A stretch of DNA of 64,000 bases from Odontocerum albicorne (taxonomy: Eukaryota > Arthropoda > Insecta > Trichoptera > Odontoceridae): assembly GCA_949825065.1 (NCBI GenBank), contig OX463864.1, forward strand, positions 16,071,327 through 16,135,326, written 5' to 3'. The translations under genes were made by a program, and so were the position numbers. Under the pieces are notes generated by a model. It saw only the letters and a list, made by a program, of their open reading frames with translations, did no database searches and was not told where the DNA came from. Below are positions 24,576 through 36,216 of the stretch, piece after piece. How positions within the stretch are numbered: the stretch's first letter is position 1; every line of letters begins with the position of its first letter.

Positions 24576-25602
24576 CAGTGGTCGCCAAACTCAATAAGGA
24601 TGTGAGCTACTTTCGGAAATTGAAATTGTCTGGTGAGCTACTTATACATATTCCTTCTTTATAATTTTTTATCATCCTTTTGTTAAGTTTATTTAATGCG
24701 GGACCCAAGTGATACATTGTTAGCTCTTATATAGGGCAAGACAAACTTGTAACAACACTGTACAAAATACGTTCTGGGCATTGTGACACATTCAATATAG
24801 TGAATATGAAATGTATCCACATATCAACACCTTTATCATACCATACACAATATTATTATATTACTTAAAATAAATTAGGACATCGGACTTCCAATAAAAC
24901 ATAAAATGCGTACTTTAATTATTTATTTATAAAAAAATAATAATTGAAAAATATCGTGAAATAAGTGAGTAAAAGTAAAAAGAATTAGTGGCATTCACTT
25001 TCCTCCACATTTTTTTCAATTCTCGGTGAGTACCTTGTCACTCCCATCCGAATGCAATTATCAAGATGTTCATCTGTGTCTGTTTCTGTATTTACTTTTA
25101 ACCATCTTCATAGTGGAAAACTCACATAAGTTAGTAGAACAAAACAATGCCTTCATTTTGAGCGCAATTCGAACTAAAATTGGATACTTTTCTGTTGGGA
25201 CGAAAGGCCATACAGATTCCACAGTTAAGGCAACACTCTTAAGCGACAAATCACACATTGAAATTCTATCAATTCCATTTCTGATGAAGGGCCATCGTCT
25301 TGAAAATTTTCGACGATACAGCTGGATAGTTTTTCAATGTCAAAATTTATAAAAGGAGCTGAAACAAATTGTCCAAGCAGCCCAACTTTTTAAAGTCACT
25401 AAACCGCAGATCAAACTGTTTTCGCAAGCTTGAAAGAATCTGGACATGATTTTCTCCTTTGTAGATTTCACAATTTATTTCTTTTTCCAGCTTCTCTTTC
25501 AAACAGGGGAAATGTTTAACTTCTTCACGAATCAGGTTGTACTCCCAGAATGTAAGTTTGTTGGAAATGCCTGTACTTTTTAGAGATCATTTCCCCAAAA
25601 TT

Positions 25603-27170
25603 TTAATCTTGTCCCTGAAGTTGAACATTCAGTTTATTAAATTTTTCTGTAACATCCACAAGAAAGGCAAAATCCCGCAGCCACTCAAAATGTGGTCGAG
25701 TAAGCTCTGAGTATGTTTCATCACTTTCCTTGAAAAAATAGACTATTGTAGGTACAAGTTCATTAAAACGACGAGGAACATGTCCTTTACTCGACCAACG
25801 GATTTCTGTGTGGAGCAGGAGGTCTCCATACTGACAATTTAGCTCATCTGTCAGAGCCTTGAACAAGCGTCTTTGGCAAGCACGAGCCCTCACCTGGTTA
25901 ATAATTTTAACAAGTTTCATTACCTCGTTTTTTTTTTTTTTTTTTGAGTGAGTTGATTTTGGCCGCCTTGTTTATTACATACAAGGCTTATCAGCACGAT
26001 TTGATTTATTTATTTTATTTTTTTCCTTGTGTTTACTCTACATTTTGTGCTTTTGTCCCTGTGTTGCAGTGTATGGGATAGATAGGAATGCGTCTGCGCA
26101 CGTCTTTTATGGAACCTATCCCGGCATTTGCCTTACGACTGAGGAATCGCAGTAAACTCAGTCGGGATGGCCGGCTCTCTGGCCTTCCGATGTGACCTTT
26201 AGTCCTCGGCATTATTCCCTGTGTCAGTGTCCGTTGTGTTCATTCTATCCCTTTCATTCATTCTTACCATGACATTGATCGCCGTCTTAATGTAGCATTG
26301 AATGGCTTCTGAGGTCTCCTTGTCGATCAACCAACTTCTAATATCCTCCATCCTCATGGTCTGGCTGTTGAATTTTAGGTATTTTGCACACAGTGCCTGC
26401 TAGTGAATAATGCAGTGATATAAAAAGGGTGGAAACATTTCATCTTTCTGGCATAAAACAATGAAGCCATTGTTGTCACCACAAAAAGCTGGAGCACCAT
26501 CGTTAGTAATACCCACAAGTTTTTGAATAGATATATTCTCAGAAGATATAATTTTTTTGGTCGCAGAGTAAATATCCTCACCCCTAGTGTGGCCTTTTAG
26601 TGGAATAACTTTTAAAAGCTCCTCTGTCACAGTAAAATCGCTGAAGATCATTCTTACAAATATGGCTAACTGAGATGTGTCAATCATATCGGTAGATTCA
26701 TCAATCTGGAGTGATATATAGCAATATTTCTGCAAGTCATTTTTTAATTGCAAAAAAACATCACTAGACATCACCTCAACACATCTCATTATTGTATTGA
26801 CAGAAAGGTGGGTTGATTTAATTGCAGATATATCTAATTTGTTTTTGTATGTCGCAAATAATGAATCTGCTGCCTCTAAAAATGCCACTTTTATCATTTC
26901 TCAGTCTTCATATGGTTTCTTGTTTTTAGCTATGATCTGAGAGACACGATAAGACGCGATAGTAGCGGCCTTATTTTTTCCCGTTACTTTTGTAAAAAAA
27001 ATGCCGCTGACAACATAACTGACTTTTCAATTGGCTCACCTTCTTTATCCTTACAGCCGTATTTAAAGGATAATCTATTTCAATTATAACTGAATGATTT
27101 GTTTTATAATGTCGTTCCACGTTGCATTTTTTCCCAACAGCTACACTCGCATGGCACAATAAACAAACTT
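25603..27170 (-). pseudogene. hAT transposase (BED finger, catalytic core), interrupted
   Basis: Minus strand, in order: a degraded BED-type zinc finger (KKCNVERHYKTNHS, about 27110); the core with DESTDMIDTSQLAIFVRM and LVGITNDGAPAFCGDNNGF; HCIIH, a stop, QALCAKYLK; an insertion of about 445 bases; then EVMKLVKIINQVRARACQRR and EIRWSSKGHV. The order matches the GTF2IRD2/ZBED-type hAT lineage. Stops, a frameshift and the insertion make it a dead copy. Confidence 0.87.
25929..26375 (-). mobile_element. Poly(A)-tailed insertion inside the hAT transposase
   Basis: The hAT reading frame breaks off after CAKYLKFN and resumes at EVMKLVK. The inserted DNA ends, on the minus strand, in about 19 A. 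It carries a short ORF beginning MRMEDIRSWLIDKETSEAI of unknown identity. The tail marks it as a retrotransposed piece (LINE fragment or SINE). A TSD is not clear beyond AAC. Confidence 0.65.
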
Positions 27171-27879
27171 ATTTTTCTTTAATTTCAATGAAGAAATAAT
27201 CCTCTTCCCATTCTGTGTGATAATGATAGGTTTTAACTTTTTTATTATTATTAATTTTTTTGTTGACAGGGTGAAAAAAACAAAATGAATGGTAACTTTG
27301 TAAACGTCAAGCTTTGACGGTTGCGTGGAACTGTGTGAAGCTGCGAGAGAGAGAGACAAAGTGTATGGTGCAGTTCCCATCGTAAAACATCGCTGACTGC
27401 TTCGCTATTTTACTTAGAAATTCATATTACAACGGCAACTTGTTAAACATTTCATTGAAATTTAGTTCGAGAAATATTTCATTTCGGAGTCCAATAATAA
27501 AATTTGAGAGGCAAATTTATAAATATGATAAAATATCCTACGCGAGCTACCGAAATGCCGCTAACAAGCGACCGGTTGACGACCACTGATCTAATGCACC
27601 TTTTTAGCATAGCCAGATACTGATTTCAAACAATTACTTAAATTGGCATTAAATTCCCATACTGAGAGTGTGTGTTTATCTGCCAATAAAGTTTTGGGAT
27701 TTGTAAGAAGAGTCTTGAGTAAATTTGATCATTTTATAATTCATCGATTCAGAGTAGATTGGTGTGCGGCTAAATCATGGAAACTCGAAAGTAATTCAGT
27801 ACTCCCTGACAGTTGAACGAGTCCAAAACAAATTTCTGTGACACCTTTAGTACAAATAATATTGATTTTACCCATGACT

Positions 27880-28140
27880 ATTCTACATGTATTTGTACAT
27901 CACCGTACAAAGACTATAATAGGTGGATGGCTGCCGCTCAAATATCGGAGATTTCGGCTCACTTGATGCTTTCCGGTGAAAAGTAGCAGGGTGAAGAGAT
28001 TCCTCTTTAGCAGGTAGTAGTTGGTCGCAAGTAAATGACAGTGAACTCAGAATGTATTTTTTGACTTTGGTGCTCCTTATGTGCGGCCAATCGCTTATCA
28101 CAAGCGCCTGTTTTCGCCCGTGCATGCTGTCATGACTTGC
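27880..28140 (-). repeat. Dispersed repeat with [18 protein letters not shown] segment, copy 1
   Basis: The reverse complement resembles 52200-52440: GCGATAAGCGAT-like start, CTACCTGCTAAAGAGGAATC, then CGGCAGCCATCCACCTATTA. Both copies translate to [10 protein letters not shown] in an open frame. Identity unknown; possibly a transposon ORF. Confidence 0.5.
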
Positions 28141-28275
28141 GAGATATCACAATTCTTGCCTGTTTTCGCATGCATGGGCCAGCCGACTTTTGATACTATC
28201 TCGCGCGATAGCCGTGCCTAAGGAACATTTCATTACAGTCGTGACACAGCACGTACATCAACAAATATAAGAAGT

Positions 28276-28921
28276 TATACATACAAAACGGACGGTACAC
28301 AGCTGGAACAAGTCCAACAATATATCTACTTAGGACAAAGTATTACATTTGAAGACTGTACTTTAAATGAAATAAATAGAAGATCAAAACTAGCTTGGAG
28401 TTCCTTTGGACGACTAAACTACATCTTCAAGAGCAAGCTCCCAATCTGCCTCAAACGGAAGGTATTTAACCAATGCATCTTGCCAGTACTAACATATGGA
28501 TGCGAGACTTGGACTTTATCGGTACGAATGTTACAAAAGCTCCAAACAACACAACGCAGCATGGAAAGGTGCATGCTAGGTTATACCAGAAGAGACCGAA
28601 AACGTAATGAGTGGATAAGAGCCCAAACAAAGGTTGAAGATGTTATAGAGGTTGCAAAAAGACTCAAGTGGAAGTGGGCTGGACATATCGCCCGAGCAAC
28701 AGACCATCGTTGGACGTATGAAGTAATCCAGTGGTACCCAATAGGTATAAAAAGGCCTGTAAGAAGACCTAAGGCGCGCTGGGTGGACGAAATACGTAAG
28801 CATGCAGGTATTATGTGGCAGCAATGTGCAAAGGACAGGATTTTGTGGAGACAACTTGGAGAGGCCTACATCCTGCAGTGGATAGATACAGGCTGATGGT
28901 GATGATGATGATGTGATGATG
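28276..28921 (+). mobile_element. Non-LTR retrotransposon 3' end, family C (RTE-like)
   Basis: An open frame from about 28276 to a TGA at 28896: QVQQYIYLGQSITFEDC, LPVLTYGCETWTLS, KWKWAGHIAR, RPKARWVDEIRKHAG, the C-terminal part of an RTE-like reverse transcriptase. A TGATGATGATGATG tail follows, as is usual for this clade. The N-terminal endonuclease and core are missing (5' truncation). Confidence 0.85.
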
Positions 28922-29525
28922 ACATACAAAACATCAAACAAGAATTTATACATAAAAAATACCAAATAACAAGAAAATATATCAATCATATTTTATGGTG
29001 ACGCATACATCCGATACAGCATTAGAAGAGATCTACGCACCTGTTTACATATATATATATATATATATATACAAATTGCTAACAGGAAAAATAGCGAACC
29101 CTTTGTTGATTACCAAACTTTTGCCTAATGTTCTCGATAATTATTTATGCCATTGTGAATTAATATGGTTTTCGATGCCGTCTTCATGAACTGAACTATT
29201 AAGAGTGTTACTACTCGCACACAGAATGAATGATGCTGAACAAATTTTCTTACATTGATATCTTCCATACTTAGTGAATCAATTAAGGATTGAGCTCATT
29301 CATAAAAAAACTTTGTAAGTATTACAGTCACTTCAAAGGGAATCATGAATAATCATTGTTCCAATTGTTATTAATAGGTTATTAGGAAAATAATGTCAAT
29401 CTAACGTGTTAGTGGGTTTTAACAGTTAGTTGTGTTCTACTTATCGTGCCACCACCTGTTTTGTTAATTTTAAATTTTTCAACAGCTGAATTACACATAT
29501 CTACATAATATGAATAAAAGCAGTG

Positions 29526-29596
29526 TTGTGAATTTTAAATGTTGTGACTCTTGTGAATTTTAAATGTTGTGACTCTTGTGAATTTTAAATGTTGTG
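29526..29596. repeat. Three 25-bp tandem units
   Basis: TTGTGAATTTTAAATGTTGT plus GACTC repeats at 29526, 29551 and 29576 without visible differences, so the array is young. Confidence 0.92.
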
Positions 29597-29689
29597 TATG
29601 TATTTTTTTAACCTTTTGATTATTTTACAATGACTCGGGTCATTCAATTTTAGTAAAAATGAGACAATATGCCTTCGGTGAGACCTTCA

Positions 29690-30255
29690 ATTCTTTGGGC
29701 ACATTCCTCGTGGCCATGGAGACAGTTTGGAGACTTGTGGTCACTGGAAGCATGAAAGGACGACACACAAGAGGAAGAGTCCCAATACGTTGAATTGACC
29801 AAGTGCGAGAGAACTGGACTACCCTTAAAAACTGTCCTTCAAACCGCGGAGTGTAGAGATGGCTGGAGAAGGTTGTCAGAGGCTATCATGGGAGTCACGA
29901 CGCTCAGTTATGAGCTACACGGCAGGATTTAATGAATTAGACTTATTATTTTCCACATCCACGTTTCGTTTCATCCACGTTATTATTTTCCACATCCACG
30001 TTGGGCACATTCCTCGTGGCCATGGAGACAGTTTGGAGACTTGTGGTCACTGGAAGCGTGAAAGGACGACACACAAGAGGAAGAGTCCCAATACGTTGAA
30101 TTGACCTAGTGCGAGAGAACTGGACTACCCTTAAAAACTGTCCTTCAAACCGCGGAGTGTAGAGATGGCTGGAGAAGGTTGTCAGAGGCTATCATGGGAG
30201 TCACGACGCTCAGTTATGAGCTACACGGCAGGATTTAATGAATTAGACTTAATAT
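29690..30255 (+). mobile_element. Non-LTR retrotransposon 3' end, family B, duplicated in tandem
   Basis: Two nearly identical blocks of about 306 bases (GGGCACATTCCTCG at 29697 and 30003). Translated in pieces: HILRGHGDSLE, GWRRLSEAIMG-like and VTTLSYELH-like, the C-terminus of the family whose minus copy lies at 60935-61440. The blocks differ by only a few bases, so the duplication is recent. Confidence 0.75.
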
Positions 30256-30339
30256 TTTCCACATCCACGTTTCATTCCCATACATCAAAGTTATAAACTA
30301 CTCAGCTTAGCAGATTTTAATCTGATTGATTCAAGTATA

Positions 30340-30722
30340 CAGTAATTCCTCCATTTATGCGATTGCATTTTAATGTAGTTCATTCTGTTTGGAACTATAA
30401 CGCTGAAGTAGCAGACTCTAGATAGATTCTTTATGTCATCAATATCAACTATTGAAACAATTAAAACTGTAAGAGTGATAACAGTTACAATGAAAAATGC
30501 ATCTTACAAGAGTGATTTAGAATGAATAGGCACAATAAATGATATTTTTTTTCTTTGTATAAATAAATCGTAGTTCTCATAAAAAAAAAATATTTTATGA
30601 ATTGTCAGTAACCTAATAGAATATCGGGAAAATGTGAAATATCATTTATTTTAAACAGCATTAAATAAATTTATAAGCCGTTTTCTGTGAATCAATTACC
30701 TGTGTAAATAGATGGATTACTG
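30340..30722. mobile_element. pogo-like MITE
   Basis: Inverted ends CAGTAATTCCTCCATTTATG and CAGTAATCCATCTATTTACA (right end reverse-complemented), TA at 30338-30339 and 30723-30724; 383 bp, no coding capacity. Confidence 0.75.
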
Positions 30723-30724
30723 TA

Positions 30725-31625
30725 TTTTTGTTTTAGTGCACAACTGATTAATTTGAATAAAATTCGTTTGAATTATTCATTTAAATAAACAATGATTTAT
30801 TTTTGTCTCTTAACATCTCTATTAAATTTATAAAATTACCACTTCCCATCCTTAATATTTCGAAATATAAAATTGTAACAAAACTCTTTCTTATGTTGGC
30901 TACAATTCTATAGAAAATCAGCCATTTTGTTGATTTGCTGTCAACTTGGTTAGACGCGGGGGAGGGCCGTCCGATTTAATTTTTATTATTTTCATTTATT
31001 AAAAAGACATTTATTTATTTCTTCGATGACCAAAGTGTATGTGAATTAATTTCTCAGTGCCGTATTCAGTTGTTCCGTCCGTTTTATAATAACAACGTGA
31101 GTTCACTTTATTTGAAGTATAATACACCTGCAACAGGTTGTTTTCATAATTGTTGGATACACCTGTAATTTTTTTTAAAGAATGGTATGTTTTTTGAATG
31201 GATAAACACATGTATTCGATTTAAAAATAATATAATCCAAATTTACTCAAATCTAACAGTTTTTGTAACAAATATCACGCTTCGTTGATTAAATTCAGAG
31301 TTCAATACCTTTGACATAAAGGTCGGTGCCCTTTCGAACTCATAGTATTTGCGCAATTATTTTGTAGGTATTTTCTTACAAAGTGTTTTAATTAATTTTT
31401 AATGTGTTTTATATTGTACGCATTTTCTTTTGTACATTTTTTTACAGATTTGTAGCTAACCTTCAACTATAAAATTTCAAGGTAGTTTTCAAAAAAACTA
31501 GGACCTTCTTTAGAAGGTCGCGCTGTTCTGATTGTTGGTTTCTTGATCGTGTTATGAACAAAAATTCGTTTGTTCTTGATAATTTACTTATAAAATTAGT
31601 TGTATGAAAAAAAAAATCATAAAAT
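30725..31625. other. Intergenic stretch without recognisable gene
   Basis: AT-rich; nothing supported. Confidence 0.35.
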
Positions 31626-31627
31626 AT

Positions 31628-32057
31628 TCACATCACGTTCTGTATAAATTTTTTACATCACGTTCTATATACATTTTTTACAACACGTTCTATATACATT
31701 ATTTACATCACGTTCTATAAACATTTTTTACATCACGTTCTATAGACATTTTTATTTTTAAATTTCACCTGGCGTGTTTATTGCCATGTGGCAATCTCTT
31801 CCAACCAACCAGAAATATGTTTTATTGGGCCCTAAGTGAAAACCAAATTAGAATTCCATTTAAAAACATCTGGATTCCAACGGGGATCGAACCCGCAACC
31901 TCCAGATTGGGTTTTACATCACGTTCTATAGACATTTTTTACATCACGTTCTATATAAATTTTTTACATCATGTCATATACGTTTTTTACATCACGTTCT
32001 ATATACATTTTTTACATCACGTTCTATAGACATTTTTTAAATCACGTTCTATGTACA
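31628..32057. repeat. Minisatellite of ~25-bp units split by a SINE
   Basis: At least ten units of the form CATCACGTTCTATATACATT plus TTTTA, five before (31628-31752) and about six after (31918-32057) the SINE insertion. Units vary at one or two bases. Confidence 0.92.
31765..31917 (-). mobile_element. SINE family 1, tRNA-derived
   Basis: Minus strand: B box GGGTTCGATCCCCGTTGG near 31880 with a shortened head, then a body and the shared tail (TTGGTTGGAAGAGATTGCCA, then GGCAATAAACACGCC). It sits within the minisatellite. Confidence 0.75.
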
Positions 32058-32164
32058 CTTTTATTATTTGTTAGTTTTATTATTGTATATGTCACAGTGG
32101 AATGCGGATTTTAAAGTGAATGTAAACTATAACTATATAGTGGATGCATTTCTATTTTAATTCT

Positions 32165-32265
32165 TTTGTGTACATGGTATATCTGGCGGCTTATTGCTGT
32201 GCAACAATTTATTCCAACCAACTCATCTTAGATACATTAAACTGTTTTAATCCATGATAGACAAA
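32165..32265 (-). mobile_element. SINE/LINE family 1 tail fragment
   Basis: ATCTGGCGGCTTATTGCTGT and TTCCAACCAACTCATC on the plus strand are the reverse complement of the shared 3' tail. Confidence 0.55.
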
Positions 32266-32299
32266 CAATATATTCATTTCCATTTGAAAAAAATAGCAA

Positions 32300-32700
32300 T
32301 ACTTTTAATGAAAGGATAATTTATATAGTGCCATTTAGAGAGCAGATTCTCTTTAAGGGAATTATTGATAAATTTAAAATATTTCAAAATAAATATATAT
32401 AAGTTGAGTGTTAGGATAGGAGATGGTGACTACAGCCATTAGATTAAGGTAATTACCTGCATCTGCATATATTTAGAAAAAAAAATATGGTAAAAAATCT
32501 GCAGAAAACTTACCAAGGTAAGACAAATTACAAAAAAACTTTTGTAGATCTTCCGATATGTGATTGTAAATAAATTCGGCTTTACTCGAGTCAATGTAGA
32601 CTATTTAGAAGCAGATTGAGAAGAGATTACTACATAGCAATAAATTCTCCAGGTTGTATTGTTTACAACTTTCTGATTGTTCACCTACTTCATAATACAC
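32300..32700 (-). mobile_element. L2/CR1-like LINE 3' end, copy 1
   Basis: Shares CTGCATCTGCATAT, AACTTACCAAGG, TCTTCCGATATGT and TAGACTATTTAGAAG with the better copy at 36870-37425, in the same order, with a large deletion between them. Confidence 0.6.
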
Positions 32701-32904
32701 ATATCGTGGGCTCAATATTAAAACTAGGTAACTCGAAATTTGGCGGTTATGAGTTATTTACATGAATGGATTGCTCATCGAAGGGGCTTTCCAATGCTAT
32801 AAATAAGTATCTTAAAATATTATATCTCAACTGAGTTATTTAGCATTTTCATAATTAGGTGAGTGGTAAACGTGGAAACAAAGAAATGCTTAAAGTAGAT
32901 ATCT

Positions 32905-33370
32905 GAAGTTCATATAGTGAGTGGGAACGATTTGTGTGAGCTCGTGAGTGTGGATTTCTTCTTGTTGTTTTTGTATTTGTGTTTCCGTGTATTTTTTGTT
33001 TTAATTTTTATTCTTATGATTGTGTGCGGTATATTGTGGGATGAATATTTTTGGTCTTTCTGGAGTGATGATGTGTGAGGAGTTGAATTTCGCAAGATGT
33101 TTCCAGTTGTAGTTGAGTGTCGCTGTTTGTCAGGTTGATGAGAGCGTGCAACGGGGTTTTGTTTTTGTGTAATCAAAAATCGGAAAGAAGTATCGATTTA
33201 TTTTTTCATGCTAAATATCCTCAGTGAGATACAGGCAAAAGCCTAGTTTACTGAGGATACGACAAATGAAAGGCAACAAACCCAGATCCATCAAATTACC
33301 TGTTGTTTTTTCGCAAATTGTGTATATTTCTTGTCATGTGTAATAATAAATAAAAATAAATAAATAAAAT
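32905..33370 (+). mobile_element. LINE 3' end with conserved hairpin, copy 1
   Basis: About 95% like 50119-50400 from ATGTTTCCAGTTGTAGTTGA onward, ending in an A-rich tail (AATAATAAATAAAAATAAAT). It contains the hairpin at 33218-33257. Confidence 0.7.
33218..33257 (+). other. Stem-loop in LINE 3' region
   Basis: TCCTCAGT pairs with ACTGAGGA; an inner AGGC-AAAA-GCCT stem sits in between. The hairpin is also seen at 50235-50274 and, weaker, at 48724-48762. Confidence 0.6.
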
Positions 33371-33554
33371 ATAACATACATCTTACGATCTATTGAAACC
33401 TTTCTTAATTTCATAAAAAATATTAACGCGATTCCTCATAATCAAAAAAGAGTTACCAGACAAAAGGACCTCGAAACTAGGAACGCCATTTTCTCAGAAT
33501 AGAGAATTTTGAGTTACCTAGTTATATAGTAGTATTGAGCCCACAATATAGATA

Positions 33555-33650
33555 ATTATTTGAGTATTTTTCTCTGGTTGGTTTTAAAAGATTGCCATTT
33601 GGCAATTGACTTACCAAATTGTATTGTGCGCAATAAATGATAAAATAAAA
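33555..33650 (+). mobile_element. SINE/LINE family 1 tail fragment
   Basis: CTCTGGTTGGTTTTAAAAGA, TTGCCATTTGGCAATTGA and a terminal GCAATAAATGATAAAATAAA match the shared 3' tail. Confidence 0.6.
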
Positions 33651-33809
33651 ATGTCTTAATGCGCTACAATTTAATTTTTTATAAATATTTTTGTATTGTT
33701 ACAATGATCTTTATCTTAAAATTAACCTTTGTAACATACATAGTGTCACGAAACATACTTTTTAGGATAGACCAAATCTTTGTAAATTTCTAACCACAAA
33801 AATTATACC

Positions 33810-34219
33810 CCATCATACATACATACATATCATAATCCCATTACCCTCTCGGGGTTGCCAGAGGGCAGAACGCCATACTTTCCTATCTTGATACACATCC
33901 TTAGCCTCTTCTACATCCATACACCTTATAGAACTTCTAAGACTTTCCACATTTTTTTCATTCATAATATCATTCACTTGGTCTTCCTCTCACCATACTT
34001 TCCTTGGTCTTCCTCTCATACGTCTTCCACTCATATTTGCACTGGATATTTGTTTTGTTAGTCTTTATTTATTAATTTGTTCCACTTGCCCAAACCATCT
34101 CAATGTACTCTCCTTCAGCTTGATTAACACATCAGCCTTAGGCTCACATTCATTCCGTATTTTGTCATACATTGTCAGTCCATGTATTCTTCTCAATACA
34201 CGCATTTCTACCGCATTTA
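33810..34219 (-). mobile_element. Non-LTR retrotransposon 3' end, family A, left of a mariner
   Basis: The longest readable copy: minus strand 34065-34217 gives MRVLRRIHGLTMYDKIRNEC and STLRWFGQVEQINK. The element resumes at 35181 after the mariner. Confidence 0.78.
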
Positions 34220-35180
34220 CTATGCGTATCCAGAAAGTAAGTGTACTCAGGCTCACACGACCGGATGGATTTTATTTTCGACATGTTGGCTACACTTCCG
34301 TGTAGCCTGACCCTTCCCCTCCGCAATGAGGCCGGTTCGAGGTCAGTACGTTGAGAAGTGTCGACGCGACAACACGTTTCGTGAAAAATGTCAATCCAAT
34401 CTCCCGCCAAGTGCGAAATACGCGGCGTTATCCGTTATCTCGTTTGGAAGGGAAAACCTCCGGTTGAGGTTTATAATGAGGTGAAAACTGCATATGGTGA
34501 TAAAGCTATGAATCGTACGAGTGTGTACAAGTGGTGTCGCGAGTTTAAAAACGGTCACGTCACACCTCTTCACCCTCCGCCAAAAAGTTCAAAACCACAA
34601 TTTCAGCCAAGAAAATCATGGCATCCGTGTTTTGGGACTGTCAAGGCATAATTTTAATTGAATATATGCCTCAAGGGGAGACCATCAACTCTGCAAGATA
34701 CTGTGAGACCCTAAAAAAATTGCGGAGGGCGATTCAGAACAAGAGGAGAGGCATGCTGACAAAGGGAGTCTGCCTGCTGCACGACAATGCCAGACCACAC
34801 ACGGCCAACGCCACGAAGGAACTGCTCGCCTCGTTTAAATGGGATGTCCTGAACCATCCCGCGCATTCCCCTGACCTAGCACCTTCAGATTACACTATCT
34901 CTTTACCTCCCTGAAGCTGCACATGGGTGGAAAAAGGTTTTCAACCGACGAGGAGGTAAATGAGGAGGTGGAGAAGTGGACGAAGGGGTTGGCGGGAAAC
35001 TACTTCGAGGAAGGCATCAAAAAGTTGATACCCCGCTTCACCACCTGCATTGAGAGGAATGGCGACTATGTCGAAAAATTGCTTACATATGTACTACGGT
35101 AACCACGTAATTTTTTTGTTTAAATAAAAAAAATTGTAACCTACATAAATTCAGTACACTTACTTTCTGGACATGCCTCG
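34220..35180 (+). mobile_element. mariner deletion derivative nested in family A LINE
   Basis: Inverted ends around TCCAGAAAGTAAGTGTACT, TA at 34218-34219 and 35181-35182; 961 bp. The undisturbed site is seen in the LINE copy at 3775-4290. Confidence 0.88.
34388..35101 (+). pseudogene. mariner transposase, N-terminal linker and DETW region deleted
   Basis: Starts MSIQSPAKCEIRGVIRYL with the first helix-turn-helix (NRTSVYKWCREFKNGH), then jumps to KIMASVFWDCQGIILIEY, LLHDNARPHT (second Asp) and HSPDLAPSDY (third Asp). A frameshift near 34900 precedes GGKRFSTDEEVNEEVEKW and GDYVEKLLTYVLR. The deletion removed the first catalytic Asp. Confidence 0.88.
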
Positions 35181-35480
35181 TATTTAGCTTATCTCAAGTC
35201 ATTTTCACTTCCATACATCAAAGTTGGTATCAAAATATTATTGTGAACAATCATCTTTGCAGATTTTGATATTGTCCAGTTTAAGTATATATATATATAT
35301 CTTTAAGTGTCCCATTGATTTTCTTTCCTATCGTTACATGTCGTTCAATTCAATATCTGTCGTAACTCTTAAAAATACTACCCAAATGGGAGAATTCTTC
35401 AACTTGCTCCAATCTTTCATTATTCACCCATATCTTGCATTTACTTTTCTTTCCACACCTTTCAATCATCATTAATTATT
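35181..35480 (-). mobile_element. Family A LINE fragment, right of the mariner
   Basis: Continues the element broken at 34219: CTTCCATACATCAAAGTTGG and TATTGTCCAGTTTAAGTATA. Confidence 0.65.
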
Positions 35481-35499
35481 ATCATTGTAACATAGTATC

Positions 35500-35706
35500 A
35501 CGAGACATACTTTTTAGGATAGACCGAGTCTTTATAATCCAGTTTGCACATTTCATGACGATATGTATCTCTCGATCTCGCCAATCACTCGGGGACAGGC
35601 TGCGTTTCATCATGTCCTCCTCTACTTTTTTATATAGGCTCTTTTCTTGGGTCTCCCTATGCGTCTGTTTGAGAGTTCCCAATTCGTGGCTGTCTTTAGC
35701 ATAGAC
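35500..35706 (-). mobile_element. Family C LINE fragment, left of a hAT MITE
   Basis: Minus-strand translation has EKSLYKKVEEDMMKRSLSPS, parallel to 1565-1620. It continues at 36217-36440 with a readable IRPAILYGAE motif. Confidence 0.72.
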
Positions 35707-36216
35707 CAAGAGTTCCTAAAGTGATCGATATCGACCCCTTGGAGTCGATTTGATTTTTCTAGGGGTCGATAGTTTCAATAAAAAAGAATTGGGGGTCGAC
35801 TACAGCAAAAATAGACCCCCTTACTACTGCTATTTGTTTGTTACTTCAAAATATCTATGATCCCAATAGGTACCTAATTAAAAATATTTGTACTTATTTT
35901 GAATTTACATATTTATTTCATAAATGTCAAAAATTAAAGTATACTCTGCTCGTATTTTTTTGCTTTAATTTTCGTCAGCACAGATTTCAATATTAAATGT
36001 TGCACAAGATAATGCCATAATCCGTAGTCCTTTTATCTTTTTCAATACTTAGTTACAAGTGATTAAAATGAAAAGTTTGATATCTAGTGAAATATTTAAT
36101 ATTGAGTACTGTAAAACTTATTAATTTGAGTAAGTCAAGTGAATTACTAGGGGGTCTGCGGTTTTAAAAGTTTTTGGTAAAGGAGTCTGCGGCCGAAAGA
36201 AGTTTGGGAACTCTTG
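35707..36216. mobile_element. hAT-type MITE
   Basis: Inverted ends CAAGAGTTCCTAAAG and CAAGAGTTCCCAAAC (right end reverse-complemented), 8-bp TSD GCATAGAC (35699-35706, 36217-36224), 510 bp, no ORF. The empty site is present at about 1646-1653 (GCGTAGAC) in the other LINE copy. Confidence 0.9.

Larger units (their letters stand above)
24576..27588 (-). mobile_element. hAT element with a ZBED/GTF2IRD2-like transposase
   Basis: Inverted ends CAGTGGTCGCCAAAC and CAGTGGTCGTCAACC (right end reverse-complemented) with exact 8-bp TSD; 3013 bp, close to full length for this class. The transposase on the minus strand is split by a retrotransposon-like insertion at about 25929-26375. Confidence 0.93.

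Noticed and set aside
26400..26897. Host gene with a 165-codon frame on the minus strand
   Set aside because: It is the core of the hAT transposase inside an element with clear inverted ends and 8-bp TSD.
28480..28896. Host gene (open frame of 138 codons)
   Set aside because: The motifs and the TGATGATG tail are those of an RTE-like retrotransposon end.
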